From: Fibrella aquatilis
GTDB lineage: Bacteria; Bacteroidota; Bacteroidia; Cytophagales; Spirosomataceae
Assembly: GCF_017353255.1 (NCBI RefSeq)
Contig: NZ_JAFMYU010000012.1
Span: 1-64,000 of the forward strand
Length of the DNA: 64,000 nucleotides
Direction of reading: 5' to 3'
Both the position numbers and the translations under genes were made by a program. Position 1 is the first letter of the stretch. Each line of letters begins with the position of its first letter. Positions 42,581 to 51,508 of this stretch are shown one piece after another. The notes under the pieces are model-generated. The model was given only the letters and a program-made list of their open reading frames with translations, searched no databases and had not been told where the DNA came from.

Positions 42581-44020
42581 CTATTTAGTCACTTTAAACG
42601 AGTCCAGTTCTTTGCCGTTGGCATCTATTTGTCTGATGAACAACGTTTTACCAGTCACGTCGGCGATGGTCAGGGAGTGAACGTTGGAGAAGAATTTCTG
42701 GGTGAATTTCTGCCATGAGTCGGGGTCGTTGTTTTGTTCGGGGTTATAAAGCGTCTGGCCACCCGCACCCGTTACAACATAGATAATGCCGTTGGGCTTG
42801 GTTTTCCGTTTTCCATCAAACGCCTTATCCAGCGTCCAGCGGCCATTGACAACCCGGCCACGGGCGGTTTTAGCCCCCATACTCGCTACCAGCAGTACGC
42901 CTTTCCGGTCAGGAACAAACGTCAGCGGGTACGACCGCTGGTAATTGTGCACATGCCCGTTGAATACCACGTCAACCTTGCCCGCCTCGAAAACGGGGGC
43001 CATCAGCCGGGTGTGTTGCTGCTCGTAATGCTCCCGCGCCGAGTTGAAACCGGGGTGGTGAAACATCACAAACCGCCAGGTTGCGTCCTTTGCTTTCGCC
43101 AGATCAGCCGCCACCCAGTCCTGAAACGCTTTGTCAGTATAGTCTACGTAGGGGTTCGAATCAATGACCGTCCAGTGGGCGTTACCATAGTCGAAGGAGT
43201 AATTGGCCATGTTGCGGGCGTAGGCGGCACCGGCGGCCGCTTCAAACGCCTTCCGGTTATCGGCAGAAGCCGTGAGCGTAGGCATTAGCGGCCCGCCTTC
43301 GGTGCTGGCAGGGCCATTGAGGGGCTGATGCCAGTAGTAGAAATACGACAGTGCGTTGGGGTATTTGTCCAGGTCGCGGGTGTCGGTATCGTGGTTGCCG
43401 GGGGCCGTAATCATCGGCACCGACCGCAGCAGGGGTGCCCCGGCAGTGTCGAGTTTATTGGCGTTGTAGATGGGCCAGAACTTGGCGCGGTATTCCGAAA
43501 TCAGGCCGCGTTCATAGACGATATCGCCTGGCACGACCACAAAATCGGGTTTAGCCTGAAACGCCCGACCGGCCAGCTTTTTCTGGTTCGGCGTTTCGGC
43601 CCCAATATCGGCAAAGGCCACAAACCGGTACGGCTGCGTGGCCGATTTGATCGCCTGCCCCTCTGAGATGAACACAACGTTGCCATCTTTTAACACCCGG
43701 TAGGTAAACTTGCCACCCGGCATGAGGCCCGTCAGCGAGGCGTTGTATACCCGGTGCGGCGCGGTACCCGCCACGGCCACCTGCACCACAGTAGGCACCT
43801 CGGCTTTTGTCCAGTCACCACCCAGTTGGCGTTGGTACTCCACCTGCCAGTTGGCCGTCGAATCGGGTGCGTGCCAGAGCACCTGCATCGTTTGTGGCGA
43901 AGGCGTCCGGCCAATTTGCAGGTAGGGCTGGGCAATAAAAACGCCGCTCGGCTGCCGATCCTGCGAATGAGCCAATTGGCTCAACGTGATGCAGAACAGG
44001 AAGGGTAGGAATAGTTTCAT
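42581..44020 (-). CDS. Secreted purple-acid-phosphatase-type metallophosphoesterase
   Basis: 479 residues from ATG 44020 (MKLFLPFLFC) with signal peptide (LSQLAHS). An FN3-like purple-acid-phosphatase N-domain comes first (QPYLQIGRTPSPQTMQVLWH). The dimetal catalytic domain then has FVAFADIGAETPNQ, VVVPGDIVYERG, ITAPGNHDTDTRD, MFHHPGFNSAREHYEQ and FNGHVHNYQRSYPL (five metal-binding motifs, in order). It should hydrolyse phosphomonoesters outside the inner membrane. It is the third or fourth gene of a minus-strand run with a TonB receptor, so it may release phosphate or an organic partner for import. A translation start at 44116 would fall inside the palindrome. Confidence 0.9.
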   Translation of the reverse strand: MKLFLPFLFCITLSQLAHSQDRQPSGVFIAQPYLQIGRTPSPQTMQVLWHAPDSTANWQVEYQRQLGGDWTKAEVPTVVQVAVAGTAPHRVYNASLTGLMPGGKFTYRVLKDGNVVFISEGQAIKSATQPYRFVAFADIGAETPNQKKLAGRAFQAKPDFVVVPGDIVYERGLISEYRAKFWPIYNANKLDTAGAPLLRSVPMITAPGNHDTDTRDLDKYPNALSYFYYWHQPLNGPASTEGGPLMPTLTASADNRKAFEAAAGAAYARNMANYSFDYGNAHWTVIDSNPYVDYTDKAFQDWVAADLAKAKDATWRFVMFHHPGFNSAREHYEQQHTRLMAPVFEAGKVDVVFNGHVHNYQRSYPLTFVPDRKGVLLVASMGAKTARGRVVNGRWTLDKAFDGKRKTKPNGIIYVVTGAGGQTLYNPEQNNDPDSWQKFTQKFFSNVHSLTIADVTGKTLFIRQIDANGKELDSFKVTK

Positions 44021-44038
44021 GGGAGGGGTGGGGGTTTT

Positions 44039-44129
44039 GGTCCAAGGTCCAATGTCTAAAGTCCAAAGTTGCTCCGCGCCTTGCTTGTATGCGGAGCGAC
44101 TTTGGACTTTAGACATTGGACCTTGGACC
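44039..44129. repeat. Palindrome with GTCCAAA heptamer arms
   Basis: Arm 44039-44077 pairs with 44091-44129, 38 of 39. Outer arms are 7-bp units (GGTCCAA, GGTCCAA, TGTCTAA, AGTCCAA), then a GTTGCTCCGC core and a 13-base loop. It fills the whole gap between the beta-helix gene stop (44144) and the phosphatase ATG (44020), both on the minus strand. Confidence 0.9.
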
Positions 44130-44143
44130 TTGGACCTAATTCA

Positions 44144-45568
44144 TTAGTGCAAATTCCCTTTTCCACTGGCGGGGTAGCAGCCCACGTCGGTGCTGGGCGG
44201 GGTGATCTCCGACGAGCCGAAGCGTTCGCTGACGGGCACCACCTGCAACGGCGTGAAACTCGTGGTGCCTTTGCCCAACGCCGGTGAACCCGGCTGCAAG
44301 CGGAAGTTGAACGTACCCACAAAGCTGGCATCGCCCACCTTTTTGGTGGCTGTGTAGGGCAACGGAAAATTGACGAATTGCGGGTTGTTTTTCTGCACAA
44401 TGGCCGCGCCGTCGTAGGCCTGCCCTAGCTTATAACCGGCGGGCAGGAACGATGCTGGGGCCGGGAAGTCGGTGGGCTGTGGTTTGGTGGTGAAACCGAC
44501 CGGATAAATCTGGTTGGCCATTTTCAGCGAATCCACATAGTTGTAATTGTAGCCGTACTTGATGTTGGCAGTGTCGGCCATCAGCAGGGCGTTGCCGGAA
44601 TAGGTAGCACTGGCCCCCACAATGCGCGGCCCATATTTGCTGTTCACAATCAGGTTGTTATAGAAAGCCCCTTTTGCCCCGTTCTCGAAGTTGATCGAAC
44701 CCCCACGACCATCTGCCGACCGGCGGAATCCGTTGGCTACCAGCGTGTTGTTGTAAATCAGGATGTTGGTTTGCGGCTTTGTGCCTGCTCCATCGTTAGA
44801 GGGTTTTGGACCGTTGGTAGCCGCGCCAATGACCAGGTTGTAGGCGAAGTTGCCCACCGTACCGCCTTTCACGTTGAAGGCTTCGCCGCCGGTGAAACCA
44901 CACTTTTCAAACGTGTTGCGCATCACGTTGTATTTGCCGCCAAACGGACGAATCGGATCATCGACCGAGCCGTAAACCCACGAATCTTCCAGCACCACAA
45001 TCCCGTCTGCGTTGACCGACGAGATGGTGTAGGCCACGCCCCCGTTGGCAACAAAACTAACCGGCGACGTTACCACGCGACCACCGCCAAACTCAAGGTG
45101 AGTCCACTTAATGATGATGTTTTTGAACGTCGTTTCGCCCAAAATGCCGCCCCACAGACCCGTGTAGGCCGGGTCTTTGGTCACGTCGGCACCCAGTACG
45201 TCGGTTTTGGTGGTGTTGGCAACCGTGAAATAAATGGGCTTGGCCTGCGTACCGAGTGACAGCAGCGACCCTTTCACGATGAAACTCCACACGCCTTTTC
45301 CGTCGAACAGGATTTTGGCACCCGGCTGAATCAGCAGCGTGTCGCCCTCGTTGATAAATACATTGTCGGAGACGCGGTAGGTCGAATCGGCCAGGAGAGT
45401 GCCTTTCACAATACCTGCTAGCGGCGTTTTGGTGCTGATGGCCGCCCCTACTTTAAAAATAGGGGCCGATACTTGTACGTCTTCTGATTTAGTGCAGCTA
45501 ACCAGTGTGGCTGTGAAGCCGACGACCAGAAACAGGGCCAGCGAACGGAGATAAAACATGGTTTTCAT
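44144..45568 (-). CDS. Right-handed beta-helix lipoprotein
   Basis: 474 residues from ATG 45568 (MKTMFYLRSLAL) with a lipoprotein signal (ATLVSC, then TKSEDVQV). The body repeats NTL-, FENGAKGAFYNNLIVNSKYG- and VLEDSWVYGSVDDPIRPFGG-type coils of a parallel beta-helix (about 85-330). A C-terminal segment with VGTFNFRLQPGSPALGKG is typical of beta-helix or DUF1565-like proteins. It starts 38 bases after the TonB receptor stop, so it is its likely surface-exposed or periplasmic partner, in the position a SusD-like lipoprotein would take. Ligand unknown. It shows no obvious lyase active site. Confidence 0.78.
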   Translation of the reverse strand: MKTMFYLRSLALFLVVGFTATLVSCTKSEDVQVSAPIFKVGAAISTKTPLAGIVKGTLLADSTYRVSDNVFINEGDTLLIQPGAKILFDGKGVWSFIVKGSLLSLGTQAKPIYFTVANTTKTDVLGADVTKDPAYTGLWGGILGETTFKNIIIKWTHLEFGGGRVVTSPVSFVANGGVAYTISSVNADGIVVLEDSWVYGSVDDPIRPFGGKYNVMRNTFEKCGFTGGEAFNVKGGTVGNFAYNLVIGAATNGPKPSNDGAGTKPQTNILIYNNTLVANGFRRSADGRGGSINFENGAKGAFYNNLIVNSKYGPRIVGASATYSGNALLMADTANIKYGYNYNYVDSLKMANQIYPVGFTTKPQPTDFPAPASFLPAGYKLGQAYDGAAIVQKNNPQFVNFPLPYTATKKVGDASFVGTFNFRLQPGSPALGKGTTSFTPLQVVPVSERFGSSEITPPSTDVGCYPASGKGNLH

Positions 45569-45606
45569 TGGTCGATTGGGTATGTGTTTTATGGTTAACA
45601 AAGGAG

Positions 45607-48384
45607 CTACCGCCTGTACCGCACGCCCAGCAAATAGCTTTGCTGGAAGAGGTCCTTTTGCACCAGAATGCGGTCGGTACGAGTTTGTTCGGGGAGGTTG
45701 GTCAGGGTATTGGGCTTCAAAATCTCGGCGATGATCGGGTTGTTGAGCAGGTTAGTCAGCTTGACAAACACCGAAAACCGGGAGCCCAAACCCCGGCTGC
45801 TGCCGAAGCGGGGTGCCGCCCAGCGTTTTTCTGCCGAAAAATCCAGTTGCGACGTTCCCCGCTGCCAGTAGTCGAGGTCGAGGTAGGGCGAAACAATGTT
45901 GATCCGCTTGCCAGTGTACACCCACGCCAGTTGCGCGTCGAGGCCGTAAGTCTGGTTTTTGTAGATCAGCGACAGGTTGGCGATGTGGTCCGACTGCCCC
46001 TGCAACGGGCGCGTTTGCTGGGTAATGCTGCCAACGATGCTGCCGTTGGCATCCCGGCCATAGACCTGCTTGTTGGTCGTGATACTCGACTTGGTAAAGG
46101 TGTAGTTGCCTGTGATGCCCCAGTTGTTCCAGAACTTGGTAAAGACCACCTCGGCCCCGAAGTTGGTGGCCGTACCAAAGTTAAGCGGCGAGTATACCGT
46201 CACATTTTGCGTAATCTGGTTGAAGCCAAATTCGATGGGGTTCTGAATATTCTTGTAGAAACCGCCAATGAGCAACTGCTCGCTGCCTCGCGGGAACAGT
46301 TCGTACCGAACGTCGATGTTGTCGGCCACGGTATGCTTCACATACGGATTGCCCGACTCTGTGAAGTAGTCGCCGGGGAAACTGGCGGGGACCAACTCAA
46401 AATAGCCTGGTCGGCTGATGCCCTTGAAATAGGAAGCCCGGACGTTTTCGCGGTCCGACAGCCGGTATTTAAGGTGCAAACTCGGCAGGATATCCAGGTA
46501 GTTGATCGTGCCGCTCTTACCCACTGACGTGATGGGCAACGCCGACACGTAGGCCTGATTGGTGAGTTCGGCCCGCACACCGCCCACCAGTTGCCAGCGG
46601 TCAGCGAGCGTGATTTTGCCCTGCACATACCCCGCCGTGATCTGCTCGTTGGCGGTGTAGTTGTTGGCATTGGCGCTGTCGGCTAGCGCAAACGAGGCGG
46701 GGCGAAACGACAGAATCGCCCTGTCGATGGTGGTGAACACCTGCCGGTCGCCACCGGGCAGCACCGGCGACAGGCTGTAGCTGTTGAAGTAGTTTTGGCG
46801 GTTTTTATCACGGTACATCCCACCCACCGATACCTCGGCGTTGGGGGCTACTTTATAGCTCAGGTTCATGTACACGGCCAGATCGCGGTCGGTGTTGCGC
46901 GTCCAGATATAGCTCACGCCGTTGATGTATTGCGCCCCCCGCACCGGGTTGCCGCTCAGGTCGGGTTCCACGCGGTACGTCTGGCTAACATCGGTCCAGG
47001 ACGGCGTCTGGCTTTTGGCTTCCGAATACACCGCCGACCAGTTGAGGGCTAGTTTGTCGGTCAGCTGATGGTCGCCCTGGAGTGTCCCGTTGATGACGTT
47101 TTGCCGCCGAAAAACCGACCGATCACTGTTGCTGACGTCGCCGAATTTGGCCAGCGAGACGCCCTGTACGCTGCGGTGCTGCTTGTCGTCGAGTTCCATA
47201 AACAGACCGTAGAGACTCAACTTGTGGCGGGCCGACAGCGTGTAGTCGAGTTTCAGGTTCAGGCCAAGCCGCCCCTGTTCGTTGGAATACAGTCGGGTCT
47301 GAATAGACTCAAAAGCAGGCGAATTGGGCACTGGGTCGGGGTTGGGCTGCCCGCTTGCCTGGAAAAACGACGACGTGCTGCCCCGGTACGTGTGCTGGTA
47401 GCTGCCCCCCAGCAAAAAGCCCAGCCGCTTGTTCAGAACCCGATTACCCACCGATAAGCTGAACAACCCGTTGATAGGCAGGGCTACGTTCTGGTAGTTG
47501 AGCATCGTCCGCGAAAACTCCTCCGGTTTGGCGTAGTACGTGTTGCTGCCCGCCACCTCTGCCGGCGACCGGAGGTTGACATCCTTTGTGCTAAATCCTG
47601 AAAACGGTTGCGTACTAAACAGCTGGCTATACCCGCCCGATGCCGTGGCCGTCAGCACCAGATAATCCGGGGCCGAGCGCATAATCATATTCATCGACCC
47701 GCCAATGGCGTCGCCTTCCATGTTGGGTGTCAGGGCCTTTACCACCTCCAGCCGTTCGAGGAGGTCTGCCGGAAAAATGTCCATCGGCACGTACCGGTTC
47801 TTGTTGTCGGGGCTGGGAATCTTAATGCCGTTGACGAGCGTGTAGTTGTATCGTTTGTCCATGCCCCGGATAATAGCAAACTGCCCGTCGCCGGTTGCGT
47901 TGCGCACTACCGACACGCCCGATACCCGTTGAAGTACGTTGGCCACCGTGATGTCGGGCAGGAGTGATATGGCCTTTGCGCCAATGATATTCAGAACGTT
48001 ATCAGCCTTCTGCTCGGTTTTGCGCACACTTTGGTCGCTCTCGCGTTCGCCTTTCCCCGACACCACCACTTCCAGCAGATCAGTGCCCGCGCTGACCAGG
48101 GCTACGTTGTGGGTTATGACACCCGCAATGGCAATTGTTTTGGTACTAGTCTGGTAGCTCACGTAGCTCACCGTGAGGGTATAGCTGCCCTCTGGCACCG
48201 CCTTGAGAGTATAGCTGCCGTTGAGTCCCGTCACTACGCCCAACTCTACCGAGCCATTGAGCATGACGGTAGCTCCCACCAGCGATTCGCCGGTTTGGGC
48301 ATCGGTAATGGTACCTTTCAACGTAGCGGCATGGGCCACCGACACTACGAGTGTAAGCAACAAGAGCAGGTACAGATGCTTCAT
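45607..48384 (-). CDS. TonB-dependent receptor with CarboxypepD_reg domain
   Basis: 925 residues with signal peptide (LTLVVSVAHA). A CarboxypepD_reg-like domain comes first (~20-105: LKGTITDAQTGESLVGATVM, LNGSYTLKAVPEGSYTLTVS). The plug has ISLLPDITVANVLQRVSGVS, GMDKRYNYTLVNGIKIP and PADLLERLEVVKALTPNMEG. A 22-strand barrel follows, ending SYLLGVRYRR. It imports a ligand across the outer membrane using ExbBD-TonB. The plug TonB box is not obvious. No SusD is encoded nearby: the neighbours are a beta-helix lipoprotein (downstream) and a YncE-like propeller (upstream), so the substrate is not a classic PUL glycan by this evidence. Confidence 0.93.
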   Translation of the reverse strand: MKHLYLLLLLTLVVSVAHAATLKGTITDAQTGESLVGATVMLNGSVELGVVTGLNGSYTLKAVPEGSYTLTVSYVSYQTSTKTIAIAGVITHNVALVSAGTDLLEVVVSGKGERESDQSVRKTEQKADNVLNIIGAKAISLLPDITVANVLQRVSGVSVVRNATGDGQFAIIRGMDKRYNYTLVNGIKIPSPDNKNRYVPMDIFPADLLERLEVVKALTPNMEGDAIGGSMNMIMRSAPDYLVLTATASGGYSQLFSTQPFSGFSTKDVNLRSPAEVAGSNTYYAKPEEFSRTMLNYQNVALPINGLFSLSVGNRVLNKRLGFLLGGSYQHTYRGSTSSFFQASGQPNPDPVPNSPAFESIQTRLYSNEQGRLGLNLKLDYTLSARHKLSLYGLFMELDDKQHRSVQGVSLAKFGDVSNSDRSVFRRQNVINGTLQGDHQLTDKLALNWSAVYSEAKSQTPSWTDVSQTYRVEPDLSGNPVRGAQYINGVSYIWTRNTDRDLAVYMNLSYKVAPNAEVSVGGMYRDKNRQNYFNSYSLSPVLPGGDRQVFTTIDRAILSFRPASFALADSANANNYTANEQITAGYVQGKITLADRWQLVGGVRAELTNQAYVSALPITSVGKSGTINYLDILPSLHLKYRLSDRENVRASYFKGISRPGYFELVPASFPGDYFTESGNPYVKHTVADNIDVRYELFPRGSEQLLIGGFYKNIQNPIEFGFNQITQNVTVYSPLNFGTATNFGAEVVFTKFWNNWGITGNYTFTKSSITTNKQVYGRDANGSIVGSITQQTRPLQGQSDHIANLSLIYKNQTYGLDAQLAWVYTGKRINIVSPYLDLDYWQRGTSQLDFSAEKRWAAPRFGSSRGLGSRFSVFVKLTNLLNNPIIAEILKPNTLTNLPEQTRTDRILVQKDLFQQSYLLGVRYRR

Positions 48385-48482
48385 ATAGATTGGTGTTCAT
48401 TACCCCGCCACGATAGGACAAAGCCGTACCCGACAAGACCCAAAGAAGGCTTTACGAGGCAACCAGGAAGGTTTGCAGTCGT

Positions 48483-49511
48483 TTATTGCTTCGCGGTCAA
48501 CCCGTAGACCGACACACCGAAGGTGCCGGGCAGGATATCGCGGGTGCCTTCTTTATACTCAGCGCCACTCAGATACAGGTGGTGGGTAGCGCCCCGGTGC
48601 ACGATGGTCTTCTGCCCCGGTTTGGTGATCAGTGTCTGCACCACGCGGTAGCTATCGGGGCTATCCTGCTGCACCACCGTCACGTTGCCTTCGCCGTTTG
48701 AGGTTATCACACGCTTCAGTTCCTTATCGAATACCACGCCATCGACACCCCCGCCAATAGGCAGCGTCTGGATAATCTTGCCCGACGTGGCATCGAGCAC
48801 CACCAGAGTTTTGGTTTTGCGGCATACCGAAAACAGCCGGTTTGTGGCCGGGTCAATGGTCAGGCCGGTAGCTACTTCGCTGGGGGCCAGCGAGAAACGA
48901 TTTTTGATTGTCCGCGTTTTCGCGTCGATCTCGATTACCTCGTTGGTGTCTTCGTTGTTGTTGAAAATACTGCCCTTATCATTGGTGCAGGCAAATTCGG
49001 GTGCACCGCCCATCTCAACTGTACCTACTACTTTGTCGGTCTTTGCGTCGATCACCACGGCGTTGCCGCTGCCGTTATTGAAGACGAAAATCTGTCCAGA
49101 AAACTTGTCGTAGAGCACCGCATCAGCCTTTTTGCCGGGTACCATCAGCGTTTGCAACACTTTAAACGTGTTGTAATCGAAAATGGTAATGGCGTTGGTG
49201 GTGCCATTGGTAATGTAGCCTTTATTGAGGTCTTTGGCCAACCCAATGCCATGTACCCCCGACAGGCTCGTGATCTCACCAATGGCCTGGTCTGTCTTGA
49301 GGTCAACTACGTGCACGCGGTCACCGTGCGAGACGAACAACCGTTCACGTTCGCCATCCATTTTGAGGTAATCCCACTTGCCGTCGCCAGGTAGGCTGAT
49401 CTTTCTGATGAATTGGTAATCGGTAGCCTGTTGCTGCGCCAATGCGTGCAGGCTGAACAATAAGCAACTGATTATCAGGCAGTACAGACGATCAACAAGC
49501 GACTTATACAT
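48483..49511 (-). CDS. YncE-family secreted beta-propeller protein
   Basis: 342 residues with signal peptide (LLFSLHALA) and a seven-bladed YVTN-type propeller. Repeats visible are RLFVSHGDRVHVVDLKTDQA, KGYITNGTTNAITIFDYNTF, IFVFNNGSGNAVVIDAKTDK, NTNEVIEIDAKTRT-like, RLFSVCRKTKTLVVLDATSG and GEGNVTVVQQD. YncE homologues bind DNA or serve as periplasmic sensors or scaffolds; enzymatic activity is not expected. As first gene of the run with the TonB receptor (98-base gap) it may bind the imported ligand or sit on the receptor. A possible -7 box (CAAAAGTA, minus TACTTTTG) lies at 49535-49542, 24 bases upstream. Confidence 0.85.
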   Translation of the reverse strand: MYKSLVDRLYCLIISCLLFSLHALAQQQATDYQFIRKISLPGDGKWDYLKMDGERERLFVSHGDRVHVVDLKTDQAIGEITSLSGVHGIGLAKDLNKGYITNGTTNAITIFDYNTFKVLQTLMVPGKKADAVLYDKFSGQIFVFNNGSGNAVVIDAKTDKVVGTVEMGGAPEFACTNDKGSIFNNNEDTNEVIEIDAKTRTIKNRFSLAPSEVATGLTIDPATNRLFSVCRKTKTLVVLDATSGKIIQTLPIGGGVDGVVFDKELKRVITSNGEGNVTVVQQDSPDSYRVVQTLITKPGQKTIVHRGATHHLYLSGAEYKEGTRDILPGTFGVSVYGLTAKQ

Positions 49512-49534
49512 CGGTGAGTTTATAACTTGACCGT

Positions 49535-49542
49535 CAAAAGTA
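49535..49542 (-). promoter_or_regulatory. Possible -7 element of the YncE/TonB run
   Basis: CAAAAGTA reads TACTTTTG on the minus strand, an exact TAnnTTTG-type box, 24 bases before the YncE ATG. A -33 TTTG is not found at the normal distance; the nearest candidate is about 30 bases upstream (49573-49577). The remaining gap to 49786 holds a short plus-strand ORF of 31 codons at 49651 with no support. Confidence 0.4.
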
Positions 49543-49786
49543 GACCGGCTTACTTACGGATTTTCACCTACGCAAAAGCTTCACGATACCTTAACGGCTA
49601 AGATACAATGAGGTAACGCCCTGTTCACATTTGGCTAAGATTAGAGTAATATGCAAGCGACGGGTCAGGCATGTTGCATCATCCCGACTCATATGCTGTC
49701 AGGTTGGGGCACCTCACAGCACCGGCGACGAAACAGAAAACGGTAAACAGCCAACAGAAGACTAAAAACCGCTATCTTAGTGAAGC

Positions 49787-51385
49787 ATGATTGCTGAAAA
49801 ACCTTCCCAGACCCTCATCGACCGGATTCGTGACATTGGCCAGCCGGAGGCCGTACGGCGGTTTTTTGGCTTGCTCAAAGAGCTGATCGACATTGTCAAC
49901 CTGCCCAACGGCGACCCGCGGCTGGCGTTTTCGGTGCGCAAAGACCGCAAATCCATCTCAGCCGACGTTAACTTCTTTCTGGCGCTACGCCTGCACAAAC
50001 CCCGCACCGGCGAGGCCGAATACTGGCTTACCGTGAAGCGCGACGCCCAGGACAAACTTCGCTCGTTGACCGAAATAGACTTCGCGCCCATCACCGAAAA
50101 AGCCGATTACGTGTCGGTGATTGTGGGTCATTCCAGTGCGCATTTGCTGTATCACCCCGTGTTGCGCCGCTGTTGGGAAGACTGTCTGCTCGAACTGCTG
50201 GAAACGCCCAAACGAGGCCCCCACGTGGCCCGGCACAACACCGACATCTACACCGCCGCCGAAAACGAAGGCTTCCTCACCGATCTGCTCCGCGTAGCCG
50301 ACAACCCCGACCTGGCCTATGGCGCCCTCCGCGACGAGGATGGCACCCCAGAGGTAGCCGAAGATGAAGTGCCCTACGTGCCCACCCGGCCCGATTTTGC
50401 TCAAAACCTGATTCTCTACGGCCCGCCAGGCACCGGCAAAACCTACCGCGCCCGGCAGTTACTCCAGGGCTTCGACGCCGACGTGGTCACGTTTCACCCA
50501 TCATATGGCTACGAAGAATTTCTGGAGGGCATTCGGCCTGAGGTGCTGGGGGGACAGGTAAGCTACAAAGTTCGGAAGGGGATTTTCTACAAAGCCTGCG
50601 TGTCGGCGGTGCAAAAGGCGGGCTACGGTACGCTGGCCGACTGCCTTAACGACACGTCCGAACGCCGACAACGCCGACTGGCCAACGCCCCGGCGCACAT
50701 CTTGTTAATTGACGAAATTAACCGTGCCAATGTGGCCAAGGTGCTGGGTGACCTGATTTCGCTGCTCGAACCGGGCAAACGCCTTGGTGCTGTAGATGAA
50801 CTCTGGCTTACCCTCCCCTACTCGCAGGACCGTTTTGGCATCCCGGCCAACCTCTACCTATTGGGCACCATGAACACCACCGATCGCAGCATTGCCCTGC
50901 TCGACGTGGCCCTGCGGCGGCGATTTTCGTTTGTCGAAATGATGCCGCAGTACACCATGCTGGGCACCGTAGCAGGCGTTGACCTGGCCGCCCTGCTCCG
51001 TACCATCAACGAGCGCATCGAATTTCTGTTCGACCGGGACCACCTCATCGGCCATGCGTATCTGCTTGGTGTTCAGTCGCATAGTGAACTTTGCGTAGCC
51101 TTCCGCGATCAGCTTATTCCGCTGTTGCAGGAATATTTTTACGACGACTGGCGCAAGATTCAACTGGTCCTGGGCGACAACCGCGCCTGGGGCAAAACAC
51201 CCGACCAACGCCTGATCTGGACCAAAAAACAATACTCCACCGCCATGGAGCGCGACCTCTTCGGCGAATCGCCCGACGAGCAGCCCGACGTAACGACCTA
51301 CGAAATCAACCCCCACCTCGTGGCCGGTGAATATGAAAAAGTGCCAGCGGAGGCGTTTGTCCGGGTATATTCGAAGAAGGAGTAG
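49787..51385 (+). CDS. McrB-like AAA+ ATPase, apparently without McrC
   Basis: 532 residues. The C-terminal two thirds are an McrB-type AAA+ module: LILYGPPGTGKTYRARQLL (Walker A, 209-226), VVTFHPSYGYEEFLEGIRPE, HILLIDEINRANVAKVLGDL (Walker B, about 307-322) and the diagnostic YLLGTMNTTDRSIALLDVAL with RRRFSFVEM. The N-terminal ~200 residues (PEAVRRFFGLLKELIDIVNL) form an unrecognised domain that may bind DNA or a partner. McrB subunits act with the McrC nuclease to restrict modified DNA. No McrC lies either side, so this is an orphan and may be a regulatory or defence ATPase. A palindrome starts 6 bases after the stop. Confidence 0.82.
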   Translation: MIAEKPSQTLIDRIRDIGQPEAVRRFFGLLKELIDIVNLPNGDPRLAFSVRKDRKSISADVNFFLALRLHKPRTGEAEYWLTVKRDAQDKLRSLTEIDFAPITEKADYVSVIVGHSSAHLLYHPVLRRCWEDCLLELLETPKRGPHVARHNTDIYTAAENEGFLTDLLRVADNPDLAYGALRDEDGTPEVAEDEVPYVPTRPDFAQNLILYGPPGTGKTYRARQLLQGFDADVVTFHPSYGYEEFLEGIRPEVLGGQVSYKVRKGIFYKACVSAVQKAGYGTLADCLNDTSERRQRRLANAPAHILLIDEINRANVAKVLGDLISLLEPGKRLGAVDELWLTLPYSQDRFGIPANLYLLGTMNTTDRSIALLDVALRRRFSFVEMMPQYTMLGTVAGVDLAALLRTINERIEFLFDRDHLIGHAYLLGVQSHSELCVAFRDQLIPLLQEYFYDDWRKIQLVLGDNRAWGKTPDQRLIWTKKQYSTAMERDLFGESPDEQPDVTTYEINPHLVAGEYEKVPAEAFVRVYSKKE

Positions 51386-51391
51386 TTTAAC

Positions 51392-51500
51392 GTTTAATGT
51401 TCAAGGTCTAAACGGTCCGCCGTCGCGGTTGCTTCGCGCTCAGCCAGGTAGTACGCGAAGCAACCGCGACGGCAGACCGTTTAGACCTTGAACATTAAAC
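51392..51500. repeat. Palindrome, 47-bp arms, GTTGCTTCGCG core
   Basis: Arm 51392-51438 pairs with 51454-51500, 46 of 47. Outer part is GTTTAATGTTCAAGGTCTAA (7-bp period), then ACGGTCCGCCGTCGC and the GGTTGCTTCGCG core, over a 15-base loop. It spans the whole gap from the McrB stop to 8 bases before the dehydrogenase ATG. No U-tract follows. Confidence 0.9.
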
Positions 51501-51508
51501 TCAATACC

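Noticed and set aside
45568-46527. 319-codon plus-strand ORF opposite the TonB receptor
   Set aside because: Shadow of the receptor barrel. Composition reflects reverse-complemented codons (Val, Arg, Gly rich).
49651-49746. 31-codon plus-strand ORF in the YncE-McrB gap
   Set aside because: Short, no promoter with correct spacing, and contains two neighbouring cysteines but no family signal.
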